From Golubevia sp. BC0850 (taxonomy: Eukaryota > Basidiomycota > Exobasidiomycetes > Golubeviales > Golubeviaceae): a DNA stretch of 64,000 nt. Below, in pieces: positions 23,597 to 35,551 of this stretch. The stretch lies in NCBI GenBank assembly GCA_012976225.1, contig JAAVVG010000008.1:620001-684000 (forward strand), in the 5' to 3' direction. Under the pieces are notes generated by a model, which saw nothing but the letters and a program-made list of their open reading frames with translations, did no database searches and was not told the DNA's origin. Each line of letters starts with the position of its first letter. The stretch's first letter is position 1. The translations under genes and the position numbers were made by a program.

Positions 23597-24882
23597 TTAA
23601 TCCTTCTTTTGATTCTCCTGGTTCATTTGTTTTTGACCTTCTTCTTGAGCTGCTTTACGAGCCTGGTGTTGGGAGTAGGTAGGAAGAAGGAAGGGAGCGA
23701 TGAGATACATGGTCCTATACCAATTGCTTCTCGAAAACTAGAACTCACACTCTCATCACCTTCAGTATCACCAATAAAATCCTTCCAAGAATGATCTCTA
23801 GCATGGAGATTCCTCTCAATGATTCTATCTCCAGCACTTGGGATTGTAGAAAGTCCTGCCATTCCTACTAAAGCTAACAGCGTCGTTCCCTGTTCAGATC
23901 GGAATCAAAATCGGAGTATAGCTATGGTCAGTATTTGCTCCTTTCTAACCTGGGAGCCTCTCTACAATCCCGTTGGTTTGGTTTCGAGAAAACTAACCTG
24001 AGCCCACACTCTCGCCTGCACCAACTTCTGAGCGAAACTCATAGGTTGAGTATTGATATAAGCAAAAGTTCCAGCCATAGAAGTAGCCCATGCACCAGCT
24101 ACTAAAGCGAATTTGTTCGATTTAGACCACGTTAAAGCTTTGTCTGTCGAGGTAAGTTCTGACCATTCTTTTTCTTCTAGAGATTGATATCGTTTGGTGA
24201 CGGCTGCTCCTTGATCTGTGTAGTGCTCTTGCTATTATAAGGGACCAAAAGAAAAGACAAGAATGAGAGAAAAAGTAGAGGAGATTGACAGGGACAGTAG
24301 ATGAGGAGAAGTGTGAGTCAGGAAAGTTGGAGTGGAGGGAAAGATAGAAGGGAGGGAAGACAGGTCGAGGTGCTCTTCCCTCCCTTCTGAGAAGATCTGA
24401 AAATCTTGAATTCCCCTTTTCGACTCCTACTGTCTCCGTGACAGTGACCTTCCTCCCATTTTGAGCAGCATGCTTCTCTGTCATCTTTCTTCCAAACCTT
24501 GATCCCAATCCCTCTTATAACTCACCTCCCAAGCGATTCCACTCTTGTCAGCAGTGATGACACCAGTCATAATAGTAGCACTCATGACAAAGAAGGCCTT
24601 GACAGGAAGGTTCAAAGCTCTGAAAGGAGCCCAACTTCTATGCAATAGGTAAGCTGTTGGTACTGCCGCTGCAGCACCTGCGAGGGCTCCTCTTCCTGCT
24701 CCTGAAACTGCCGCTGCATATTGACTGTGTATTATGGGTATATGGAGTGTCAGAAGGAGAATGGAGAGGAAGATGAGGAGAGGAGAGGGATTGAAGGAAA
24801 GTGTTGGTTTGATGACTTGGTTCATTACTCACGCTTCTCTACGACCTGAGTCTCCATATTTGCTGGTTCCAAAAGACTCCAT
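23597..24882 (-). CDS. HIG1-domain protein, respiratory supercomplex factor 2 (Rcf2) type
   Basis: Five exons (24833-24882, 24526-24724, 23998-24231, 23749-23889, 23597-23662) encode 229 residues. The N-terminal half has Gly/Ala-rich hydrophobic segments (GALAGAAAAVPTAYLL; FFVMSATIMTGVIT). The C-terminal half has WSKSNKFALVAGAWATSM and MSFAQKLVQARVWAQGTTLL, the HIG1 hairpin with the QKLVQARVxAQG signature as in yeast Rcf2. Rcf2 sits in the mitochondrial inner membrane and supports cytochrome c oxidase and bc1-oxidase supercomplexes. The 50-nt first exon (MESFGTSKYGDSGRREA) carries the start. The tail KQMNQENQKKD is hydrophilic. Family call is good; stoichiometry and exact role are inferred. 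Confidence 0.85.
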
Positions 24883-25239
24883 TCTATCTAATGAGGTAGG
24901 TTGTAAGGAGGAAACAGAATTTTGTGGAAGAAGAGGATTGGTTGGGAAGAAACGAAACTCTGGGTGGAGTTGTGAGCTCGAAGGCCGAAATCAGAGGCGA
25001 CAAATCCCTATCCCCTTCCGTTCCTTCCCTTCCAATGGATGAAAAGTGGCTTCATTGAAGTCAAACAGAAAACAACATTCTGCGAAAGAATCTTCTAGCA
25101 ATTCTGCGTCTGGAGTTTCTCGCTGTCTGCTCTTGGATCTAGTCCCCCTCGTGTCTCCTTCTGATCCTCATCCCTGATTTTGATTTGTTCGCTTCTCTCT
25201 CTTCTTTCTCCCATTCCTCCCAAACAAACCATCCTATGC

Positions 25240-28200
25240 TTCTAGACGTCGATTGTTCGGATGACCGAAAGTTGGCAAACAACACGTTGGAAGTCAGTCG
25301 TCGACTAGTCTCGAATGAACCTCGGAAAATTTAGATTGTAAATCTAAGTGGTATGAATTAGCATCTTTTAAACTAGAAGAAGACAAAAAGAATTTTCCAG
25401 ATTACAAATACAAAGCCAATGTTACTGAGAAGACGGTTTTAGCCAAAGAGAGAAAAAAAGTGACTTTGGAATGTAAGGGCCTGATTGGAAGTTCGGTGAG
25501 TAGTGGGAATGAAAGAAGAAACAGAAGAAGAGAACGGAAAAGAGAAAGGGATAGAATGAAAGGAAGAGCTGGTGAGAAAGGTGGAGGTGCCCTTTTGAAA
25601 CAAATTGGAGTTGAAAAAGTCGATGAAGAAGATGAAGGGGATGATGATGATGGAGAAGGAATGAAAGTTAAAGGTTCACCTTCTGAATTCTCTTATCCTC
25701 AAAATCAAGATGACGAAATCTCAAATCTCGACCCTCCACCAACTTTCCCTAGGAGAGGTGCTTAAGTCCATCATGAGATCGGTCCACCTCCTTCAAGTTT
25801 TTCTTCTTTCGGGTTTAATGACGCATCTTTTCAATTCTTGTCTATGTTTCTTGGAGATTCAAATTTATCCATCAATCCGAATGATCTCAATAACTATCCT
25901 CCAGCTTTCTCCAAAGACGAACCTTCTTCTATGAAACCAAATTCATTCTTCCAACCTGAACCTGAAGAAGGACCTTCTCAGAATTTACCAAATCCATTCA
26001 AAGCTCGATTTGATCCTGAAGAAGAACCTTCAAGTCTTTCAAATTCAATCAGATCATCTACCAGACAAGGTCTCTCTCCAGATCAGCCAGATCTTCTGGA
26101 AACTCTTGAATTCCATATCCAATCTCAGCTCCTTCTTTGCAACAAGATTAGTCTTTAAATGATTCAATTGGTAGGATTCGTTCATCTAGATCTTCAAGAG
26201 GTCCAAAGTCTCCTTTCAAATCAACTAGTGCTTTGGGAATGGGAGATCAACTAGAGAGTTTTCAGGCAGAGTTCTTGGATAAGAAACCAAAAAACGGGAA
26301 GGGAAGAAGATCTGATGAAAACGATGTTAAAGGGAAGGGAAGAATGAGATCAAATACTCAGGATTGCGGCTGAAACAAACCAGGGTGCATCAACTTTTTC
26401 ACTCGAAGCAATCCTTTTCCGAATCCTGCTGAATTGGACTTGAATCAGATCTTGAATGAGAACATGCACTTGGATTTGAACATCAACTCTCAAACCTCAA
26501 ATTCGACTTAGGATGGAAGAAAGCAAGACGACTCGAATCAAGAACCAAGTGGATTTCCAACTTTCAACTTACCTTCTTCACCATCGGCCTTCAATTTACC
26601 AACTCCAGTACCTCCAGCTCAAACTCCTGGTTTCGATGAAGTCGGTTGGAATTGGTTGAATCAGTCTTCAAGCAGTGGGAATGGAAATGCAACTTTGGGC
26701 GATAGTTTGGGCTCAAAGGGAAGTTTGGGAATTGGAAAAAACTTTTCGAATGTTAGTTCTGGAAATGAAGATGAGGGTCAAAGGGATGAAAGGAATAAGA
26801 GTTTGGGAAATGATTGGGAAACTTTTGTGGCTGAGACTCCTGGATGGAAAAGTGGAGAAGGTCAAGAGAGGATGGAAGAAAGTAGAATGGAAGAATGAAG
26901 ATGGAATGCCCGAAAAAAGAAAAGTAGAGCATAAACAACACGAAAATGAACCTGTCGACAACTCCTTAGATTCTTTAGGTCCGAATTGGGGAATTCAGTC
27001 TCCTTCTCAATTTGAAGGTGTAAGTCCTAGAACTATCTTGAATCCAACAACGGAAGAATCAGAAGAATATCGAGATCCAGATTCCCATCTGTCAAATTCG
27101 AAGCATCAAAGACATCAAGTCGACAACACCTCAAAAGCAACGGAAAGATGGGATCAAAACATCATTGGAGGGAATCAAGATCCAACTCAATTTAGGAACC
27201 TTAATACCCTTCCAGATGATCAAAGAGAGTTGGCAGAAGTACTTTTGAGTGGGATCATGAATCGGAGGCAGAGCCGACAGCAAGTGATCCAGTGGGGAGC
27301 TCACAAGACTCAGATGTTGCTCAATTCTCAAGTTCTGCTTCTTTTCCAAGACAGAAGCCAGGTAGGAACTGAAATAATTTTCAAAATGGCTCTCATCATA
27401 CTTCTTCTCAAGATCAAGAAAGTGGCAATTGGCAGACTTGGAGATCAACTCAAGATCCAATGTCAGCTTCAACAGATGAGGGTTTTCAAATTCAATCAAA
27501 TCATACAAATTCTAGCTTCGATTACTATTCTTCGCCTGGTTATAATCAATTCGGTAGTAACTCCAGCTCAGCATCTGAAGTCAATAAGGAAAGCAGAATG
27601 GGACTCAATAACTTGAGAAAAGAGCCAAGCCAGTCTCGAACATCAGTCTGGGTTCGATTCGACCTAGAAGCACTTCAACTGGAAAATCAAGAGAACCCAA
27701 TGAAGAAGAGAGACACGACTTGGAAATGGCAAACGTCCTTCTGGGGAATCAAAGCTTTGATGGGTTTGGAATTCACAGACAAAGTCAAATGAGAATGAAC
27801 GATTTTATTGAAAGTCCGAAATCAAATAATAACGTCGATGGAAATGGAGATGTTGGCAGAAGAATGAGCAGAATTAGAAATTCAGCTGGTCCATCACAAT
27901 TTCAATCTCATTCTCATCAGCAATTCCAACCTGCAACTTCAGCTTCAGCTTCATCTTCAAATTTTTCAAGACCAATCAAACCCAAAGAAAGACACTCAAC
28001 TACTCCAACAAGTCTTCAAACCTCTCCAATTTCAACTCGACGAGGTCATTCAAAGACCCCTTCTTGGTCTTCTGGAGCAGGACTGGGTTTGCCTGAATCT
28101 GCTGGTCGAATCAATTTCAGCAGACCTTTTCAATCTCCTGCCTCTGGTACTTCTTCGCCTTTCGAACTCAGTTCATTTCCTATTCCTCCAAATCCCCAAT

Positions 28201-28419
28201 GGTGAAAGAAAGATGAAGGTTAGAGGAGGGAGTAGGAAGCCTTCCGAGTTAGCACCTCCACAAAGTCAAAGCGACACTCCAACCTCTCAAAGCTCAGATC
28301 AATATTTCAAGACTTCAATAGACGATTTCTCGGAGGAAGAGCTTTTGACGGCTATTGAAAAAAGAAGGAGGTTGAAAGCGCAACGGGAGGGAGGTGAAGG
28401 TGGATTGTCTCGATGTTGA
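25240..28419 (+). pseudogene. Decayed HMG-box transcription factor gene
   Basis: Read rightward, a partial HMG box is visible: LEVSRRLVSNEP, a stop, then KWYELASFKLEEDKKNF and PDYKYKAN, followed by basic KERKKV. This is the second half of an HMG box as found in fungal sexual-development regulators. About 2.9 kb of Ser/Asn/Pro/Gln-rich coding-like sequence follows, typical of the long tails of these factors, but divided among all three frames. In-frame stops occur, e.g. near 25336, at 25763 (TAA) and near 26370 and 26509. Frame changes fall near 26120, 26890, 27330, 27700 and 28205. Proposing introns does not repair them, as most gaps are too short. At least eight breaks indicate a dead gene, unless this region is badly assembled. 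Composition still differs little from coding DNA, so loss seems recent to moderate. Confidence 0.72.
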
Positions 28420-29192
28420 TGTAATGCCTTTGTCTTAGCTTTTCGATCTTTTCTTCTGTTGTTTTCTTTCCAAATTTCCCGCCTTAAGATGTCTCCCGTT
28501 CCTCCGTCCCATTTTTCCTCATTTTTCAACGATTTGTCAAATGCCTTACGAATTTCTGCGTCTCTCTCTGATGCCTTTCCCCATTTCTTCATGCTAAAGA
28601 CTCCCTTTCAAGACCCACACTTCTCTCTCATATGTACTCCTTTATCCCATTCTGTTTACGTTTTATGATTTACGACGCATTCTTTTCTTTTGCCACCTAA
28701 CGATCGACTTTTCCTTGAATCTCGATGCTTGCATCGCGTCTGTCGCAACCTCCAATCTTATGCTGTTGATTCTAAGCAGTAGATGGAACTTTTCGAGACT
28801 CGAGAGGCTCAAGGAGAGTTGATCTGATTCCCATTTGCGCCTTGGAGCGATGAGAAGACAAGGCCACCCTTTTAGATTGAGGCTAGAAGATTGGATCGCA
28901 GCCCCTCCTCTCTCTCTTTCTGCTCACTTTGAAGAATACTGAGAGAATTTGCCTGATCGAAAGAAAAAAAGATCATCCAGGTTGGGAGTCATTTTCTCAC
29001 GCTGGAGGGAAGGTGCGCGCAGTCGAGTCACTTCATTCCCACGCTCAGTCGAAGGCAGAGCTCCTCCTTTTACAACGCCATCTCCACATGGTCGAGAAAC
29101 AAAAACGGGTGGATGAAGTACTTTCGGTACTCAGTTCTCCTGCTCCCACAATTATCTCTTCCCATCAACTTTTACTTCGTCAATTCACAAAC
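28420..29192. other. Intergenic region with C/T-rich leader
   Basis: C/T-rich sequence at about 28905-28925 and a pyrimidine-rich stretch to 29192 precede the small gene at 29193. No other feature is supported. An upstream-extended open frame without its own good ATG context reads into the gene. Confidence 0.35.
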
Positions 29193-29543
29193 ATGTCCTC
29201 CAATTCTTCGAAGCTATCTTTGACTTCAACCTTGGTCAACGAAACTCATACTCTTCCAAAGACCAAAACTGATCCAAGAGATTCAGTCCAGGTCGCTGCA
29301 GCCCTAGTCGACAAGTACGGCTTGTGTGGTGGATTCGGGGGCGCTCCAACTCCACTCCCTTCTTCTTCAAAACACGAAGTCAACAGCAAAGCTCTGAAGG
29401 GGATCAGGACCGAAAAGAAACAGTCTGACTCTTACTCTCAAAGGAAAGAGATCTCAACGGACGGTTCTTACCAAACTCCGGCCCAACCCAAGGACGCCAA
29501 CAAGTCGGCTTCCGCTGCTTGGCGTAGAATCATTTCGGGTTGA
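29193..29543 (+). CDS. Small uncharacterised protein (116 aa)
   Basis: A single-exon ORF from an ATG in good context (ACAAACATGTC). An in-frame ATG further upstream at 28929 would add 88 residues of unlikely composition, so I prefer 29193. The sequence is polar, with a compact central block SVQVAAALVDKYGLCGGFGGAPTP and a conserved-looking end SAAWRRIISG. No domain, signal peptide or membrane segment is seen. The central Gly-rich block and the WRRIISG end look constrained rather than random, which argues for a real gene. Function unknown. Confidence 0.5.
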   Translation: MSSNSSKLSLTSTLVNETHTLPKTKTDPRDSVQVAAALVDKYGLCGGFGGAPTPLPSSSKHEVNSKALKGIRTEKKQSDSYSQRKEISTDGSYQTPAQPKDANKSASAAWRRIISG

Positions 29544-30717
29544 ACGAAAAGAATCGATGCCTCCAATTTCCCTCCTGAAGGTGAGTGTGTTCTTGAAGAG
29601 AGCCATCAACAAGATGAGGGGAGGGTTAAACCATCGTCGCCATTCGTTTTGGTCACTGACGGCAACCATTCTCCTCGTGCTCATACTTCCATGTTAAATT
29701 TCTCCTTTCGTTTTCTTTTCTCTAAGTCTTCTCGATCTTCTTCCGTATCGGTATACCACAGAGAGCCCACTCTCGCGTTACAGGATGTTCGTCGTCACCT
29801 CATTACCGTTTCGTCCTGTCCATCAGATCAGCCAACCCTTCCGACCTCAACCCTTGGTCATCTCCAATAATTGATATTTCAAGCTTCAGTCTGACTATCT
29901 AGAAGGTTAGATCAAGTCTTGAACTTACTAAGGTTGATTTGCTACCTTTGGTCATGGTCGCCCTGTCAACCGTAGAAAAGTCTTCCAGATTCAAAACGAT
30001 CTAGGAAAGGACATAATTTATGCATCGGTCCCTCATCCTCCCCACTGAAGTCTTCAGTATCGCCATCCACCTGTTTCATCAGCCCCTTCCCTTTCCTCCC
30101 CCTTCACTCTCGTCAGCCAGCCAAATGATTTCCTCTCAGTGATTCGATGAGGTTCCAGACTACTGTACTTACTATGTCTCATATCGTTTCCAGGTTCCAC
30201 CTTTGTGCCGATGACTTCAAATTCACTGGTACTTTGAACTCCTTCGACTTCTCCTCGTCTTCCTGCTTGTCGGCCGCTAGACATGGATAGTATATCGCTG
30301 TCCTTCACATGAGAGATTCCAGTTTTCTAAGATGCTGCTTTGCTCTTGCTCTCGATTTCCAGCTGAGCGCTGAGCGTTTCCACAATCTGCTCATTCTACC
30401 ATTCAGTTGGATCATCACAAAAATCGCTATGAAGAAAAGCGGAGATCCAAGGGCCAGGAAGGGAAGGCAGATACATAAGATTGCTGGACTCATTGTGACA
30501 GAGAACTGCTTTCGGTGCCCTCAGAATTGACTGCTCAGCTGGCAGAATGAAATTTTATCCAGCGAGTCGTTACGAACACAGGGGGCATCACCCTTATAAG
30601 TGAGCGGAGGTCTTTGAGACTTTACCCCTGATTTCCCACGCTGACAGCCATTTCTTCTTTTTGCCGATTGTCACTTCAGACTACGCTAGAAGTCCACAGA
30701 ATCACGGGTATCTTCGA
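29544..30717. other. Intergenic region; weak minus-strand ORFs
   Basis: No gene is firmly supported. On the minus strand an ATG-initiated ORF (30305-30493) encodes a hydrophobic start (SPAILCICLPFLALGSPLF) followed by basic residues. A second frame (30054-30308) has a GTAAGT donor near 30175 and could belong to the same spliced transcript. The joins needed are not convincing, so this is left as a possibility. A TTATAAG element sits at 30594. Confidence 0.25.
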
Positions 30718-30864
30718 ATGTCAAGACCTGCCGAAAAAGTGGAACTCAGCTCTCATCACATGAGACAGTTTAACAGATGTAGAGGTCGAAGTTTCAATGC
30801 CTTGACTTTGGTTGGTTTGGCGGGAGGGGCTGGGTTCTGGGCTGCCACTTTGTTTAGGAAGTGA
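30718..30864 (+). CDS. Candidate micro-protein with one membrane segment (48 aa)
   Basis: ATGTCAAGACC opens a 48-residue frame: a polar N-terminus, a basic MRQFNRCRGRSF, then a hydrophobic LTLVGLAGGAGFWAATLF and a terminal RK. The pattern, basic stretch followed by one Gly/Ala-rich membrane helix, is that of small inner-membrane subunits of mitochondrial complexes, but I cannot name one. The frame continues upstream without another ATG, so an upstream exon is possible. A TATA-like TTATAAG lies about 120 bp before the ATG. Modest confidence, because such short frames arise by chance. Confidence 0.35.
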   Translation: MSRPAEKVELSSHHMRQFNRCRGRSFNALTLVGLAGGAGFWAATLFRK

Positions 30865-31538
30865 TTGAATAGAGGGGATTGTGAAGGATAAGATTTCGGA
30901 GAAAATAGTCTTCTTACAGATTGATCCTTGTTTTGTTTGCCACACCACATTCGAACATTAGCGATCATCGACTCTCTACACCCTTTCATGTCGTTTCTGT
31001 GCTTCCAAGACATTTGCGAGAGGACGAAATGACAAAAGAACAAATATCTGATTCAAGTCTGCATTTTCTAGAGAGATAGAGAAACCCCAAGAAAGAGACA
31101 CAAGTGAGGGCGAGAGTTAGAAGAGGAGAAGCACATAAACAGCAGCTCCATTCTTGTTGACTCGTGAGGACTTTCCCATTCTCGGGGTGTTTTTGAAGTC
31201 CACATGGATTCTGAAGAGATCAGAGAAGGTAGATCTCAACGTTCTCGACCCTTCGAGTTCCTCGTAGGCCGTAGCCCATGGCCCCCGGTGTGATCTGTGG
31301 AGAATCGACCTACTTCTTCTCTCCTTCCCTTTGAGGCTTTTACATACCGAAGTGATTAATCAGATGTTTCCTTATTCAAAGATCAAAGTCGTATCTTTTT
31401 CAATTGGAGGCTTTGGAGTGTCTCGAGCAGTTAGCTCGGCGAGCGCCGAATGGGAACCAAAAATTTCTCGAAGGCTTCGAGTTGCTCAACATCGACTTTG
31501 ATTCTACTCACTTCCGCTCATCAAAAAATCAAGGCAGA

Positions 31539-33042
31539 ATGGGTAAAAGAAAATCAGAATCTCAGCAAGTGACAAGCACAGGGGAAGAGGCAGGAGGTAG
31601 TTCTGCATCCAAGAAGTCGAAGCAATCCACCACCTCCAACGAGAATTCTACTTCTACTTCTACTTCTTCCTCAAACCCAATTCAAGTCGCAGGCGAATTC
31701 TACTCTATTCCACTTCAATTTCAGTCTTCAAACAAATCAAGCGCTGTACACCACATCTATGCAAGACCGCATTCCAACACATCAACCACCAATTCCAATC
31801 CTTCCCTTCCATCAGACAGAACTCTTTTCGTCGCCAATCTACCACTCGATACAACTCAGCAACATCTCAAATCTCTATTCTCAAAAGCAGGAGTAGTTCA
31901 GAAAATTAAAATGCAGTTGGCGAGAAATGTAGGATGGTGTCAGAAGGAAGAGGATGAAGAGGAGGAAGAAGATGAGGATCTGGATGATGAAGAAGAGGAG
32001 CAGGCAAATGCTGCTGGTGAGCAAGACCTCAACAAGAAAGGAGGAAGGAAAGGAAGAGGAAAGGGGAAGGGTAAAGAGCTGAGCAACAACAAGTCAGGTC
32101 CGCCAAAGATCATCAATCTACCTTCTTTGGATCCAAGAAGTCTAGCTGGTGGGAACCCATTCCTACCGACCTCTTCTTCAGCTCATGTTATCTTCTTAGA
32201 TGCATCTTCTTTAACTAGATGTCTGTCTTTGATTCAATCAAATGATTTACCCAAGGCTTGGAAGGATCCAAGGGAAGGTCTCAAACAGGTCAAAGATTCT
32301 GAAATGAACCAAGAAAGTGAAGCTTCAAATCTCAATCAACCAAGAAAGAAGATTCGAACTGCAAACGAAGCTTTAAATCATCATTCAAATAAATCTGGTC
32401 AATCTATAATTCCTCCTTTGGGTTTAGATTTCTTCTTAGAGGATTTCAGATCTAAGAGACCATCTCTTTCTTCGATCAAAGAATATTCAGATTCTACTAT
32501 TGCTAATTATGAGTGGAGGAGAGCTAATCCAACTAAAGCTGGAACTGCTGGATCTAGGATTCCTGGAGTTTCAATCGGTCCAGATGGAGAACTTTTGGAC
32601 GCAGATGGATTCACCATCGTTCAATCTGGTGGGAAATATGGAAAGGCTAAAGGTGAAAATGGGGCGAACGTTGGAATGGTTAGGAATAGGAAGACTAAGG
32701 ATGATCTTTCGGATGCCAGTAGAAATAGGAAGAAGAAGACGAAGGAGCTGGAAGACTTCTATCGATTCCAGATGAGAGAGAAGAAGAGAGAACGTGAGTG
32801 CACACTGATGGAGTAAGGTATTTGATTTCATTTCTGACCTTTTTTCACTTCTTGTCTCTTGGAAATTCTTCAGAACTTGCGAATCTCAGAGCTCAATTCG
32901 AGTCGGACAAGGAGAAAGTCAAGAAGCTCAAAGCGAGCAGAAGTTTTAGACCGTGAGTCTGCCAAGTAACATCCTTTCACTTTCGATCTTCTCAGCTAAC
33001 CCTTTTCACTTCCTTACACTTTTCTCGGATTGCAGGTTCTAG
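31539..33042 (+). CDS. RRP7: Ribosomal RNA-processing protein 7 (Rrp7) homologue
   Basis: Three exons (31539-32793, 32874-32952, 33036-33042) encode 446 residues. RTLFVANLPLDTTQQHLKSL is the RRM-like N-terminal domain of Rrp7. A long acidic/basic insert interrupts it before SSAHVIFLDASSLTRCLSL, the second half of the fold. The C-terminal Rrp7 domain follows: GFTIVQSGGKYGKAK, then ELEDFYRFQMREKKRE, LANLRAQFESDKEKVKKLKA and a final SRSFRPF. Rrp7 acts in the nucleolus in early 40S assembly as part of the UTP-C/CURI complexes. The terminal exon contributes only 7 coding bases (last residue and stop). The ATG MGKRKSE was chosen over an earlier non-ATG open frame. The stop lies 66 bp from that of the convergent permease gene. 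Confidence 0.92.
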
Positions 33043-33108
33043 CTATCATCTCAGTCTTCTCGTCATCTCTATTTCGGTCCAAAATGTACAAAAAGAAGCA
33101 TCGTTATC

Positions 33109-35551
33109 CTAGAGACTTTTTTCATCGCTCTCATCATCAGTCTTGAAATCGTTTTTACTCTTCTCCAACTTGTTGAGATCCGGATTGATCTCAATCTCGT
33201 CGACATCCATACTGTGACGGTAAGGATGAGAAGCTTTGCCAGATGAAACATCGTCAGGAGTGACGGCTTCAGCGATCAAAGATTCTGAGGGTAGTGCCCA
33301 AATGAAGGAGCAGATGAACCAATAGACGAACGCTGAAACTGTGATTCCGAAGAGCCAGTTGAAACGATAAGTTGGAGTGTCATTCGTAACAGCGCTTGGA
33401 CTGGATGGGAGAGAGATTGAAGAGGCAGAGATTGGTCAGTAACTAATATTTGAGAATGTTTCTCTGTGTTGGCCCTCTGGAAGACTTACGCAATAGCATT
33501 GATGAATCCAGGGATATTGGGAGCGAACCCAAAGATGAACGCAATGAAAGCTCTCCCATTGAAACCGTAAATGTTGTATGAATAGATCGAACCTGGATGA
33601 AGGTAGAGTTCTCTGACATCGAGACGCTGGTGTCTCATGATGTAGAAGTCTACCAAGATCACCCCCTGGAGAAGTCAAGGAACAGAGAGGCAAGAAAGTG
33701 AGCTCAGAGTTGGAGAGACAAGATCCGAGCGTCAAAAACTCACCATGATTGGCCCAAGCCAACATCCATAGGCTCCGAGAAAGTTGAGGAAAGCATTAGC
33801 GTTCGAAACGATCAGCCAAGGAACCATTCCAGCTGATAGAACAGCTGCTAACAATCCACCTCGGAACAAATTGATGTATTGAGGGGCAACGCTCATAATG
33901 TCGCAGGCAAAAGAGCAGCCATTAGCACTGATGTTGACTCCAATGATTGAGATAAGGAACATCACTGCTCCGAAGAAGACCGCTGGTCGAGATTGCCAGT
34001 GAGCTATGACTTCGTCTGGAGCCCAAGCGAGTTTTCCATAGAGGCTTAGGGAAGCGTCGGCTGCCAGAATACCACAGACCACCGGAATGGTCCCACTGAG
34101 GTGTGATGAAAGATAAGAAAGTACTATAAGTTTTGATTGAAATAGTCAAAGAAACGTAAGGAAGAACTCACGTAATGGCTAAGACTGGCGCTTGAATCCA
34201 CATGTTCTTGTCAGATCTAGAAAATCTGACGAAGTCATTCACGTTGACAGAAACTGTTGCGTAGAGCTAGAGAAGGGAGGAGTTCCAGAGATTAGGAAAT
34301 GTTTGACCTTAACGTGATCCATCGTCGCCTTCTGATACTTACAGCCGAGACCGCATTCATCCCTTTGAGGCAAGCCCAGGCCCTAGCTGAACTACCCACT
34401 ACGTTCTCCGACAAAGAACCACGGACCAAGACGCCCCCTCCAGAGGTCATGACAAGGGACCAAATACCAATGGAGATGAAAGCAGGAGGACAGACAATGG
34501 CTTTGAAGGCGAAAAAGTATTTGAGCTTTTGGATTGCTGGCGACACGAAAAAAGAAGGCAATATTGGTCAGCAAGATCCTCTTTCTCTTAGTTCAAAGCT
34601 TCGACTCACGAATCAACAAGAACGGAGTCTGAATGATAATGTAAAGGAAGAAACAAAGCAAACCTCTACTAGTGATGACGGCGCTCTCCGGAAACGTGTT
34701 TGGCATGTTTCCGAATCTAGGAGACAAACTGATCAAAAGCTGTTCCAATACGTTACCTCCCGTATAGGAAAGGATCGTCAACCACATAAGAGCGAGGAAA
34801 CTTCTCGCGAAGACGATGAGGTAGGAGCCTCGAGGACCCCAGACTGCTCGATTTGATACGGGAAAAGGAATGTGATAGTGAGCTCCTATCTTGGAATGAG
34901 CCACCACGACAAGTCCGCAAAGGAGAAAGCCGAAAAAAGTCAAAGGCACGATCTGGAGGATTAGTGAAAAAGAAGTAGGGCGAGAAAGAGAAAAGGGGGA
35001 AGGGGTAGCGAAAAAGAAGTCAGCTCCGCTCCATCTTCAACTTCTTTTCCCTTCCCTCTATCATCTGATTCTCTACAAACCTCTCTCAGAGTCAGTCCGA
35101 GAGCTACCAAAGAGCTTCCAAGCTCAAAAGTCTGCGTTAGAGAGAGAAGAGAATCGAGGCGTCAGTCTTGAGTGTGGTCCCACTCATAATTTCAAAACCG
35201 AATCTTTCTACTCTCTTTCTGCGTCCTCATCTTCTCTTCATACTGACCGCTGGGGCAAACTGGTCAGAGGTCCAATAGGAGACTGTCAGAGAGAAGAATG
35301 GGGGAGTTCAAGGAGAGTTGAAAGTCTCAGGATTGCGTCTTTGACGCTCGTTCGATTTCGCACACGGTTTCTCTCAAGACTGGCCCTATTCAAAACCTAT
35401 GGGACTGACCAACATCCCAAGTTCCCCAAGTTCTACGCTCAGGCTCGATAGGGTCCAAGTCTGCGTTGCTCCATTTCACGTCCTTCGAGTAAGATCCTGG
35501 CGCTGGCTGCAGTCTGATCTTCGAGTCTATTTTCTTCCAAATTGAGGTCAT
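33109..35551 (-). CDS. NCS1-family nucleobase/allantoin-type permease
   Basis: Nine exons (35410-35551, 35248-35282, 35081-35131, 34610-34952, 34343-34536, 34172-34266, 33744-34095, 33490-33665, 33109-33400) encode 559 residues. Landmarks of NCS1 carriers such as Fur4, Dal4 and Fui1: N-terminal NADLDPIEPERRTWG; VSYWTSDQFAPATFELG, carried by two tiny exons of 35 and 51 nt; HIPFPVSNRAVWGPRGSY; SDKNMWIQAP; GTIPVVCGILAADAS; and VNISANGCSFACDIMSVAPQYIN. About 11-12 membrane segments are expected. The N- and C-terminal tails are cytosolic and acidic at the C-end. Import of uracil, uridine, allantoin, thiamine or a related compound at the plasma membrane by proton symport is likely; substrate is not distinguishable. 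It is one of three nitrogen-related genes in the window. Confidence 0.92.

Noticed and set aside
25460-26158. An intact gene made of the open frames at 25460 and 25838
   Set aside because: A stop separates them with no intron long enough to remove it, and later parts shift frame repeatedly; the fossil explanation covers all of it.
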